A DNA stretch of 64,000 nt from Stromatinia cepivora. Its lineage: Eukaryota > Ascomycota > Leotiomycetes > Helotiales > Sclerotiniaceae. This document shows, piece by piece, positions 1 to 9,786 of the stretch. The translations under genes were made by a program, and so were the position numbers. Every line of letters begins with the position of its first letter. Position 1 is the stretch's first letter. The DNA is taken from NCBI GenBank assembly GCA_014898415.1, contig RCTD01000023.1:434001-498000 (forward strand), given 5' to 3'. The notes below the pieces were generated by a model that saw only the letters and a list, made by a program, of their open reading frames with translations, was not told the origin of the DNA and did no database searches.

Positions 1-242
1 TTGGATATAATTTTCGATTGAATTGGATCTGATTTGATGAAGTTATATTGAATTGAATTTCGAATTCATAAAAAGTACTGAAATTTAAGGTTTTGGACAC
101 ACGTTATTAAATTGGGTGTATACGAATTGAACCCCACTAAGCCTCCCGGACAAAACTGGCAATTGATCAACAGGTCCCGGAGTGTCAAGTTGACGCTCCA
201 AATTGCAGGAGCAAATTTGAAGTATTAAGTCAACAAGATATG

Positions 243-438
243 CCGTAGAAACTCAGTTAACTCGCTATGGGTCTAACCGTATTCAGTTCTAGCTTTTCTC
301 GCTTCTATTCGAATTTCGGAAATATTGATGGATATAAAGCGAAAGTGGATAAAAAAAACTCCACAAATTACCCACTTTGCTTCCCCAGCTCTAAATCAAT
401 CGGGTTAGACTCATAGCGAGTTAACTGAGTTTTTACGG
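243..438. mobile_element. Small inverted-repeat element (MITE-like)
   Basis: Two 36-bp arms (243-278 and 403-438) are inverted copies of each other with about two mismatches, both beginning CCGTA and containing ACTCAGTTAACTCGCTATG. The 124 bp between them has no reading frame. Length (196 bp), long arms and lack of coding capacity fit a MITE. I could not find a convincing target duplication: both flanks carry GATAT/TATG-like sequence, but not in register. Confidence 0.6.
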
Positions 439-533
439 TATGGTATGATATCTAGAAAGAAGTGGACCTGACTTTTAAAGAGAGGCTTTGCCCCTTTGTA
501 ACTAGTCTCCTTCGAAGAATGCTACCTTTATGA

Positions 534-993
534 TTTGATAGCAGTGTGTCCAATACTCCGGACTGCAGGACCGACTAGATGTTTTAAGTTAAACAATCAA
601 CTTAAATCCATTGCAAAGTTAAACAATTCATTTAGGATAATTTAAAGTTTCAACAAGTTAGACTGCAGTCCAGACGAGCTGGATTTTTGGACTGAATAAG
701 GTTATTATATGATCTATTAAGTATATTATATGATTTAACAAATCTAAAGATATTCGGGAGTTGAGTCATTGTTTGATATCATATGATATACTTTAACAAA
801 TTATATGATAACCTTATTCAGTTCAAAAGTCTGGATGGCAATCTGGATTTTTTAATATTAGATTATCTAATCCAGACTTTTTATATTAGAACTCCCCCAA
901 TAGTCTATCTAGTCCGATAAAATCACAGATTAGCCATCCGGACAGCCCGTCCGGACGGAATACGGGAAGATTATTGGACACACTGTTTGATAG
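534..993. mobile_element. hAT-type MITE with 8-bp target duplication
   Basis: A 444-bp segment (542-985) starts CAGTGTGTCCAATA and ends with its perfect 14-bp inverse TATTGGACACACTG. It is flanked on both sides by the identical octamer TTTGATAG (534-541 and 986-993). An 8-bp duplication with CAG-starting short inverted ends is the signature of hAT transposition. Several copies of a TCCGGAC/GTCCAGAC-like motif lie just inside each end, as expected for subterminal transposase-binding sites. There is no transposase gene, so it would be non-autonomous. Seen: ends, duplication, motif repeats. Inferred: superfamily. Confidence 0.85.
685..830. repeat. Internal imperfect inverted repeat inside the hAT MITE
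   Basis: Arms around 685-713 and 801-830 pair as TTTTGRACTGAATAAGGTTAT on opposite strands, enclosing about 90 AT-rich bases. It sits entirely within the 542-985 element and could make a hairpin transcript, or be an older element into which or from which the MITE was built. Confidence 0.6.
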
Positions 994-1790
994 TACATAA
1001 TCTTTATGTTGATCTTATGAATTTCAATCCCCAAAACATCACTTATTGGTTGACATAAGCTTTTAAATGTTCATCCATCCTCGAAGCTTCTCTCAACATG
1101 CTCCCCAAGACCAACGAACAGGCCCTCGGAGACACAGTGAAAGCCGAGTATGCTGCACCAATCGCCCAGGCAACAAAGACGCCATAGCAAACAATGTGTC
1201 GAACTACCTCAGCTTGCTCATTGCACAGGGGAGAAGAGAAAAAGCGAAGCTCATGATGCAGATGAAAAGAGAAAGGGTGAAGCTTACGAGGCACGAATTG
1301 AACTAGCTCAGGCTGCTCGGGAGGGGAGGGGAGGGAAGAGAATAAAGCTCGCGAGAAAGAACAAGAAATAAATGAAGCTCACGAGGAAGAAGAAAGGAGA
1401 AGAGAAGCTCATGCCTGGACGACGTATTCAGGCCTCGAGGTTCCTGAGCAAGGAGATAAAGTTAAAATTTTGTGGCAGTTATTGGGTATTAGTCGAATGT
1501 TAGTGTGTTTTAGTAGAACTCAGGTTGATATACAGATTGAAGTAGGTAAGAACATTGTTGGGGTTAAAATGACCCGTTAAGAGGACAATCCCTTCATCTT
1601 GGATATTCCGGAATAATGATGAGTATACTCTACCCCACATTCACAAAACTCCCAGGATCCGTTAACAGGCCTGGGACTTTGTGGCAATAAAGAACATGCA
1701 CATTATGAAACTGACGCTTGTCAGAGTCAAAACTAGATAAAATCGATTCTCATTGGTATCTCAAAACTCCTATAAATGCTATCCACTCGC
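994..1790. other. Intergenic; weak charged reading frames only
   Basis: About 800 bp downstream of CDC23. Between 1150 and 1580 one can read short Lys/Glu/Arg-rich peptides (73-79 residues) in overlapping frames, interrupted by stops. Purine-rich composition explains them, and I see no domain. It may be a decayed fragment of a coiled-coil or charged protein, but there is no support for a functional gene. Confidence 0.4.
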
Positions 1791-3948
1791 TCACGGTGAC
1801 TCCAACCCTTCCAGCCTGACTCTGACTTCTCTAACTAAAGCTTTTGCATCCTCTACTTCTACCCCATCTTGACACAATTCCGTTGCCAGTTGCATGGCTC
1901 TCTTATAATCACCCGTTCTCATCGAATATTTTGCTAACCACATCCTGGCTTTTGACGTTGCAGCCGTAACTCCTGTACCATTACCACCCTCACCTGCAGG
2001 TGCCAATGGCTGGCGCCCTTCATCATCTGATGATGCTGAATCATTATGAATGTTAATAGCGGATGCATCTGCATTATCGTTGCCTTCTTCTTGTGCCACA
2101 CACAACTCCATATACCCTCGTGCTTCTCTTTCGTCCTCTAATCTCTCATACATCCCAGCAATTTGGAGTAAGATTTCCGGATCCATAGTGCCCCCTCTTT
2201 CCCTACCCCCACTTCCGAATGAACTCCCCACACCTGCATCGTAGTAGCTATCTGCTAACAGTGCACGCTTCAATGCTTTGATGCCCTCGAGATCGCGACC
2301 CATTTTCTGTAAGCAGGATCCTACTGCCATCCACATTTTGCCATCCCAGGGACGGAGTCCTGCTGCACGTTTATAGTACCACAGTGCATATGCATGCATT
2401 TCAAGTACTTCGTATGTTTGTCCTAGTCCATACCAGGCTCTATAATCTCTCCTGTTAACGTCAACTGCTCGACGATACGACTCAATAGCTGCGTGTGTGT
2501 TTTTTAATTCCACATATTCGTGACCCATTAGCGTCCAAGCACTGAGGCAAGAACGGTCTAAAGTTAAAGCACGTCTGAAATATTGTACAGCCTTCTCGTG
2601 GCTTGATAACAGTGAGTAGTAATTGCCTATCACAACACAGGATTCTGGTCGAAATTTGTCAACACTCGAGCAGAGATGTGCAAGAAACGATAATTTCGGT
2701 CTGAGATTCATAACATAAAGAATATTAGAGTAATGATCGAGTGAGTCTAATCGATGAGGATGTAGTGCAAGGAGACGACTGAAATGAGCATCGGCAGTGA
2801 CAAAATCTTTGGTATGATAGGATAGAAGAGCTAAGCAGGTGAGTAGAAAAGGGCTTGTTGGGAATATGGAAAGAAGTTGTTCTAGGGAGCTGGAAAGTTG
2901 TGGCGTCGACTGGTATAATTCTAGGGAAGTATGAAGGTGGAATATGAAGGAAAGAATATTTTGAGGGAGGTGTGGCGATATTCGATTTAACTGCCAAATA
3001 AGTCAGCAACTGATCCCGAATTCGAGGGTGTTTACTCACGTCCTCAATTCTGGAAATTAAAGAAGTCATCTCCAACCAACAACCCCAATTCATGGGAAAT
3101 AGCTCAACGCTTCGGACGAGCCAGCGCATCGCCTCATCCTCATTTTTGTCCTTAGCCAAAACCATTCCGTAGCTATGTCCTGTTAGTAGAAATCCTAAAT
3201 CCGGGGTAATTTGACTAACAGATATTCAAGCCATCCTTGACTACCGGCAAACTCTCCAGTTTCAGTCCTTCTCTCCTGAAACCAAGCCCCCAATATTCGA
3301 ATTATTGTGACCAACTGTTTGTTCACTGTGTTTCCTCCATCATGAGGACCCATTACCATCTCACTATCTTCATCTTTCTTTTTCTCGCCAGACATAAACT
3401 TTGCATATAAAGCTAGGAATAAGCTCTTCTGACTCAATTTTGGGAGCCCCGATATTGTCCCTGTACTAACTCGACTTGATGATGCCTTTTCCTTTCCCTT
3501 CGACCTCGTGTTTGCACCATTTTGACTGCCTCTTCCAGCTGTTGTCGACAAAATTCCGGAGAGTAATCTATCCGGAAGAAACACAGCCGCACATCGGTCG
3601 AACTCACGGCAATCAAAGAAGGATTTTGCCAATAGATATTTGTTAATTTCTTTCGCCTCGAGTTGTGCTTCTTCCGGATCGAGGTTTCCACTGACGACAA
3701 TTGGGGGAAGTCCTTCCGCCAGTACTTCCGTCATTTGCGAATCCTCGGGCTCTGAAAAGTCATCATTCGTTGGTATAGATGTTAGGAGTTCTGCAGCCCT
3801 TAAATAATCGATTAGTGAATGTAATTAATACTACTGCTGTGAATTTATACCATTTTGCAGATTGATATAGGCATCTTTCCGAGCATTTCACAACTGCTTC
3901 CTGCAGCGACCCTCGCAATTGTGCTGTTTCCCGTTCAGTGAGTGCCAT
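1791..3948 (-). CDS. CDC23: Anaphase-promoting complex subunit 8 (Cdc23), TPR protein
   Basis: Cdc23/Apc8 is a scaffold TPR subunit of the APC/C ubiquitin ligase that drives mitotic exit in the nucleus. Four exons join in frame: 3948-3851, 3798-3220, 3172-3040 and 2990-1791, giving 669 residues, the usual size for the family. Introns are 52, 47 and 49 nt with GTATAA/GTTAGT/GTGAGT donors and clear CTAAT/CTAAC/CTGAC branch sites; the first ends in AAG rather than YAG. The N-terminus (TEREATxQL-like, then SERCLYQSAKW) and the junction ISRIED|LNRISPHLPQN match Apc8 relatives. The last exon holds tandem TPRs (for example ESCVVIGNYYSLLSSHEKAV, then LMGHEYVELKNTHAAIESYR). The C-terminal tail is acidic and low-complexity before a final helical segment. 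It is transcribed away from ERG20 across a 579-bp shared upstream region. Identity is secure; the exact intron 1 acceptor is slightly less so. Confidence 0.93.
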
Positions 3949-4527
3949 ATTGTAATATTTCTACCTCGATCCTTGAGAATATGAGCTTCTGGATAGCTCA
4001 TGAAATTCAAGGTTGTCTGCAGACTAGCAAGGCTGGGTCTTAATTAGCTTTGCTTGGTTTATGGTACGGCCCAGAACTTTGGTGTATTATTGATTTTGAT
4101 GTCGCGTCGACCGAGGAACGATTCACAATATTATTCTCGGCGGAAAGTCTTTGAACAATATAACTTCAATTCACTTATGTATTATACAAATTTTTTCTCA
4201 GGAAAGTGGCATCACAATAAGGTTTCAACGTTCCAAAATTTGGCCATGATCAAAGTACCTTTCTTAGTACTAAGGAAAGCGCGACTTGTATTTCCGCGTT
4301 CTGCCCACCCCGCACCTTCACCGCTGTAATTTAATTTCCTCTGTCACAACTGTTTCTTTGTGGAACCCTTATTGTTTACTGTACCACCCACCACTAAGCT
4401 CGACCTTCCTCTCTTCTCATTTCTTACCTCTCTACAATCTTCAATCTCCGACCTTCAGTTATAATATATTCTTCATTTCATTCTACATTAGAACCTACTT
4501 CCATCAATCATTACCGAAGTAATCACA
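3949..4527. promoter_or_regulatory. Shared divergent promoter region CDC23 / ERG20
   Basis: The two start codons face away from each other across 579 bp. The ERG20-proximal half is pyrimidine-rich (CT tracts between about 4370 and 4510), a common fungal core-promoter/5' UTR pattern. I do not see a specific operator I would stake a claim on. Confidence 0.6.
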
Positions 4528-5627
4528 ATGGCGAAGACTACTACTCTCCAGGAGTTTGAATCTGTCTTCCCAAAATTGGTTGAGGACTTGCTTGCCCATG
4601 CCCAAAAGTACAACCTCCCACAACAAGGTCAAGATTGGCTTAAAGCTGTGAGTGTGTCTCCACAAGAATATACAAATCACATATACTGATTCCCTTCATT
4701 TAGTCTCTATATGCCAACACAATTGGCGGAAAATGCAATCGAGGAATGTCTGTCCCTGACTCAGTATCTCTCCTTCTCGAAGCTCCCCTATCCGAAGAAC
4801 AATATTTCGAATCTGCCACGTTGGGATGGATGACCGAATTTCTTCAAGCTTTCTTCCTTGTATCAGATGATATTATGGATAGCAGCATTACTCGCCGCGG
4901 TCAACCTTGTTGGTACAGACAACCAAATGTTGGTATGATCGCTATTAATGATGCTTTCATCCTCGAATCTGCGATCTACTCTTTATTAAAAAAGTACTTC
5001 CGCTCTCACCCTTCCTACGTTGATCTCATCGAACTCTTCCACGAAGTTACATACCAGACAGAACTCGGTCAGTTGTGCGACTTGTTGACTGCACCAGAGG
5101 ACAAGGTCGATTTGGACAACTTCTCTATGACAAAGTACGACTTTATTGTCACTTACAAGACCGCTTATTACTCTTTCTACCTCCCTGTCGCTCTTGCCCT
5201 TCACCACCAGAAGATCGCTACCCCAAAAAATCTTAAGCAAGCGGAGGATATCTTGATTCCTCTCGGCCAATATTTCCAAATCCAAGATGATTATCTTGAT
5301 AACTTTGGTCTACCAGAGCACATTGGGAAGATTGGTACTGATATTATGGACAATAAGTGCTCTTGGCTCATCAACCAAGCGTTGGCCATTGCAACTCCTG
5401 AACAGCGTAAGGTTCTTGAGGATAATTATGGTCACAAAGATAAGACAAAGGAAGCCGCAGTGAAGAAACTGTTCGATGAATTGAAGTTGAAGCAGATCTA
5501 CGAGGATTATGAAGAGAAGAGAGTCGGTGAGATCAAACAATTGATTTCACAGGTTGATGAGTCGGAGGGTTTGAAGAAGACTGTATTTGAAAGCTTCTTG
5601 AAGAAGATCTACAAGAGAAGCAAGTAA
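4528..5627 (+). CDS. ERG20: Farnesyl diphosphate synthase
   Basis: It condenses IPP with DMAPP and then GPP to give farnesyl diphosphate, feeding ergosterol, ubiquinone, dolichol and prenylation, in the cytosol. Exon 1 (4528-4647, [11 protein letters not shown]..) is followed by a 56-nt intron (4648-4703, GTGAGT..TTTAG). Exon 2 (4704-5627) completes a 347-residue protein, the standard length. The first aspartate-rich motif DDIMD is at residues 95-99, followed by [13 protein letters not shown]; the second, DDYLD, is at 235-239. The conserved [15 protein letters not shown] segment and a basic C-terminus (IYKRSK) are present. The residues just before DDIMD are aromatic (QAFFLVSDD), consistent with a C15-length product. 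It shares its upstream region with CDC23. Very confident. Confidence 0.97.
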
Positions 5628-5930
5628 ACGGACGGGGCCATTAATTGCCGCGCGTACTTCTTTACATTAATGAGCAGCGAGCTATCTTCCTAAAAGTCGT
5701 TGGAATTTATAGAACATAGTCGTAATATACCCCGATGGATGCTTATGCTTTATTCTTGCAGTAATTGGTAATTGTTTAATTTTCCATTATTGATAGTTCG
5801 CTCTCTGCCATAATTCCTTTCACCATATCCATGAATCCTATTGCCCTATATACCAAGTTCCAATCCGCTCCGCCTGTTTTGCTTGCTTGCTCTCTAAATT
5901 GCGTTTGGCTTATGAGACGTTTTAGCGCAT
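5628..5930. other. ERG20 3' flank
   Basis: AT-rich non-coding sequence after the stop; contains AATAAA-like and TTTTAT stretches but no obvious gene. Confidence 0.6.
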
Positions 5931-6660
5931 TTAACCTTTAGTTTTATGTTCAACCTTGTCCAAGCAATTTCTAGCTCTTAAGCCTCTATTCATCAACCTG
6001 ACTGTTTCTTCCGTGTCTAGTTCCTCATCAGTATGTCTGTTTTGGCTCCTGCTTCTGTCACCTTCCATGTCCTTTGTTTGCTCCTCTACCAACCGCCTTC
6101 CCGCCTTCCCGCCTTGCCGCCTTGCCGCCTTTCCCCATTCCTCCATCATCTCCAACTCTTCCTTCCTTGCACCACACCACATAAACCGTCTGACAAGTTC
6201 TCCACGCATCAAACGAGTCTCTTATAGCCTTCCCACATTATTACACTAGTAAGGCAATACTCACACCGAGAAAGCCAAATAAAACATCCACAGACAATCT
6301 ATATCAACAGGCAACTTCTTTTTCGCACCTGGTCCCCATGATCCCAAAATAGGATAGCCCAAGGATAAAACGGCATATAGGAGCAAAGGCGAATGTACTG
6401 CCCACCAGAAGATAGTGCATCCGCTTGAGAGATCTTCCTTTCCTACGCTGCCATTATCATAGTAGTTGAAATACTAGATAGAAAGTACCTCGAGAAATAG
6501 GTAGATGATTAGCAGAGAGAATATTAAGGTCCGCTTTGCAAAATGTTCGGCGAACTTCTTGTCAATAGTGACGGGTTTCGCAGGTGCTGAAATAGGGACA
6601 AAAGCTACGGCTGATGATGTGGGTAATATTTGGGATTGTGTTGCTGATGTACTTCGCGCA
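5931..6660 (-). pseudogene. Broken gene for a small multi-pass membrane protein
   Basis: On the minus strand one frame reads from about 6660 down to 6266. It gives a hydrophobic helix (TLIFSLLIIYLFLEVLS), then TAG at 6477-6475, then without a frame change YFNYYDNGS.., a second helix (TIFWWAVHSPLLLYAVLSLG) and a third (CLWMFYLAFSV). A GTGAGT donor at 6265 and a TTGTCAG acceptor at 6190 would join a basic tail rich in GGK/ARR repeats ending at 5931. Upstream, frames break again (TGA before residue ARSTSATQ..), and no good start codon is seen. The spacing of stops within otherwise sensible protein suggests a recently disabled gene. I do not recognise the family. Alternatives: a real gene with missed tiny introns, or a sequencing error at the TAG. 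Confidence 0.45.
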
Positions 6661-7570
6661 TTTCAGGTGGATGGTCCGCAAGGAACAGTTGAACACCGGA
6701 TTTTCCTCTTGCTTTCACTCTCACCCTCTTTCAAATTTTCTTGATGGGCCACCAGTATCCCCTATCCATCATAGCAGCACTCCCTTCTCTCTACCCCACG
6801 GTCTGCCTCAAACACATTTTCGGAGGCAGCTGGAGAAACAGACTTGGTGTCAGTCCTTATAATGAACAGTCATAATATCTCGCCCGCCAAAGCTCACCTT
6901 TCCCCTCTTTATCCACCGATTTATGTGTCAAAAAAGTCAAAAAATAAGATTATTTGCTTCATTATACGGAAAAAACCATAGGCAAGGTATCAACGAGGCG
7001 TTTCAGGTGAACACAAATAACACATTCCGTACGTATTGTGATTCATAATCGTCGTTCTGTGTTGTCTTGAGGAGGCTGGAGCCGGTGACATTGCTATTGA
7101 GGGTATGAAAGGCATTGTTATGGAGATGGTAGGTACTGAACACATCGATATGTTTGTGTCCGACGTTTGAGGATGGATAGACAGATGGGTACAGGAACGT
7201 GGGCATTGACCATCAAATGGTCTTTCAAGCCTAGAGATTCGGAAGCTGGAGTATGTTTTGGTGTGCGATCCATTTTGTTCATCACGTCAACGCCTTGCAC
7301 TTCTATCAATTAAGTAAAATAGGCAGATCTTAACAAGTGTTATATTGATGTTATACGATATATGCAAAGGATATATTTAAAATCAAACTCAAACTTCAAT
7401 TTGCAACTTCTGCCATTAGGTATACTAGTTTCCTCTTTTTTCAGCTTTCGAGACTCCTTCTGGAATAACTCGTATTCTTAAGAAATGGCGGAACGAAAAC
7501 AAAAAAAGAGAAGTAACAGAGAACTCAGATATTAAAATACCCCGCGCTCTCTCTCTCTAAAAATTCCTCA
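6661..7570. other. Possible 5' remnants of the broken membrane gene; otherwise nothing
   Basis: On the minus strand a 63-residue frame (7309-7118) and short frames near 6760 (MDRGYWWPIKK) look protein-like but do not join convincingly to each other or to the helices at 6266-6540. 7320-7570 is AT-rich and empty. Confidence 0.3.
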
Positions 7571-9203
7571 TCATTTCGTTAGAATAATCTCAACATCATC
7601 CGGATCTGTAGGCTTTCCATCTGAAGGCACTAGTTTTATCGAGCTTCTCTTACCGCGACTCATAAAGATGACTTTCTTCATTCCCTCCATACATGGATCA
7701 CTCGCTTTGGGCAAAGGTGATAAGGCTCGTTGATATACTGCTGGGGGAGGTGTTATAATAGTATCGCTTGGTTCAGGATTTGCTGGTAATGAGTCTGCAG
7801 ATACAATCTCTTGTAGAGGTGATGCCCTAATAGCAGTAGCGCCAAAAGTAGTTTCTCCTGTCCTCGATGAAATAGAAGGTCGAGTGAGCGGTGATATGGG
7901 AGACATCAAATGGGATGTTGGTTCTGAAGTTAAACTTCGATTTCGTGGGCCAAATAGTGAGGATAATCTGGAAGAAGTACTTCCAGATCGTTTGGAGGGT
8001 GCAAGTGAAGATGCGTCTGTGTCGGTCCAATCATCATCACCAATGTCTTCTGAAAGAGACATTTTGGGTTTTTTCGAAGATGATTCCCGTTCTCGCCTTT
8101 TACGATGACGTTGGATTTCGAGTTGGCGAATCGATTCTCGGTCTGAACCTTTCGCTCTGGCTCTTTGGTAGATACTACTTTTATTCTTGTCGAATGTTGG
8201 CGAGGGGTTTGTCCATCGATAAGGATTTGGCTTTTCGATATCTTTCCCCTTCGCTCTCCCTTTTGTTTCAGACTCTTGATTTTGGGGGTGATTACTTGCA
8301 TCTCTTTGCTTATCCTCATCCTCCGCATCGTTACCGTCGTCATCATTCTCATCATCATCTGTCCCTAAAAGAGCAATTTTGTCATCTTCTACCAGCCTTC
8401 TGACCTTTGATTTGGGCTTGGTTTTGGCCTTTACTCTTTTCTTCGAATTTTGTTTGGCGTTTTGCTCGCTCTTGCTCTTCTTTCTCTTCTTTGCTCTCTT
8501 TTTCTGCCTAATATCTTTTCTGTCCTCTCCTTCTTCATCATCACCATCTTCTTTTTTCTCTTCTAAAAACTCGTCCTCGTCCTCGTCCTCGTTCTCATCA
8601 ATTCCTCTTTCTCTTTTCCCAAACCGTTTTTTACACGATCGTTGGTTCCTCCGATATTTGACAGACTTTGGCATTTTCCGGTCTTCGATTTCAAAATCAC
8701 TGTCGCTATCACTATCACCCTCACCATCATCGTCACTAATCCCAATTTCGCTGTCTTCGCTATCACTATCATCTTCGCTGAAGTCTATCCGTTTCCTTCC
8801 ACGTGTCTTGGTTTTCTTGAGGGATTCCGAGGGACGAATCGCGCGTGATCTACCAGCACCCCGAACAGCTCTTTGACGGACCCCAGAGCGACTCTTACCG
8901 CGAGTTTCCCATGCTCCAACCCGTCTGGGACGTATACCTCCATCGAGATCGTACCTCTCGCGCCTAGGCCTGCCTTTCCTTTCTATTTCCAAATTTCTTT
9001 TACTTTGGTATTCTTCTTCCAATAGTTCCAATACAGGGTTTGTATGGTAAGTATTATCTGAAAAGGATATTAGTATCAGGACCAACACTCATTGACGGAT
9101 CAACAATAGACTTACAAGTATTGCCTAAAGAATAACGTCTACGTCCTAGAGAGGGACGAGGTGGTTGCTCTTTTTGTTTTCTACTGCTGCAACAATTCCC
9201 CAT
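7571..9203 (-). CDS. Hypothetical acidic/basic low-complexity protein with MGNCCSS N-terminus
   Basis: Exon 1 (9203-9116) encodes MGNCCSSRKQKEQPPRP. A 58-nt intron (9058-9115, GTAAGT, ACTAAT branch, TTTCAG) joins exon 2 (9057-7571) for 524 residues. Gly2 followed by Cys4-Cys5-Ser6 is the textbook pattern for N-myristoylation plus palmitoylation, so membrane attachment is plausible. The rest looks nuclear or disordered instead: Asp/Ser/Glu runs (SEDDSDSEDSE..; ENEDEDEDE), then Lys/Arg-rich blocks resembling bipartite NLSs (KKRAKKRKKSK; KKRVKAKTKPKSK), then a Ser/Pro/Thr segment. The last 50 residues (VIFMSRGKRSSIKLVP..DDVEIILTK) look ordered and may be the conserved part. No domain recognised. 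The start is chosen because the spliced frame begins exactly at MGNCC and no upstream Met is in frame close by. Function unknown. Confidence 0.8.
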
Positions 9204-9786
9204 GCTTAATTTTCTTCATCATGACCATGCAATTAAAAAGATCATCCGTTTTCCGTAGAATACGAGTTCGAGGATGTGTGTAGATTAAAAGGATTGTTGG
9301 TCGATATCTTCGGTGAGGTCGACATACACAGGTACTTTACACAGCCTCAATCATAGATTCCAAGTATGTACGAGGACCAAGTCTAGAGGTCATATTTCAC
9401 TTGATACAGGTGCAAAGGCCTTTGATCAAGATAAGTGTTTACCGCGCGCTTGGGAAGGATTGATGAATGGTCATATGTGGCCATCACACACTGACATGTG
9501 CTGATTGGTCAGCGTTGTGGTAAGGATTTGAAGCTAAACCGGTTCGGGACAACAGCCAACCAACCTCGAGCAGCCTTTACATTTGTCATTCTCTCACCAG
9601 ATTACGAGAATTTGCGAAACAGTATCAACGTGCTCGTGGGCTACTATTGGCGGCTGAAAAAAACACCCTCGTCGGTCAAGTGAAGTAATATCCTGCTTCC
9701 TCATCGTTGTAACTGGTTGAAGAGGCCTTTTCGTGGTTTACTTACGAGCTATACTACGTATTAATTCTCTCAATCCTTTCGAAATC
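9204..9786. other. Intergenic, no supported gene
   Basis: Short frames only; probable shared upstream region of the MGNCCSS gene and the former F-box gene. Confidence 0.5.

Noticed and set aside
8379..8876. 165-codon plus-strand frame rich in Ser/Phe
   Set aside because: It is the reverse-strand shadow of the acidic/basic MGNCCSS gene; the Ser/Phe richness is the complement of Glu/Lys codons.
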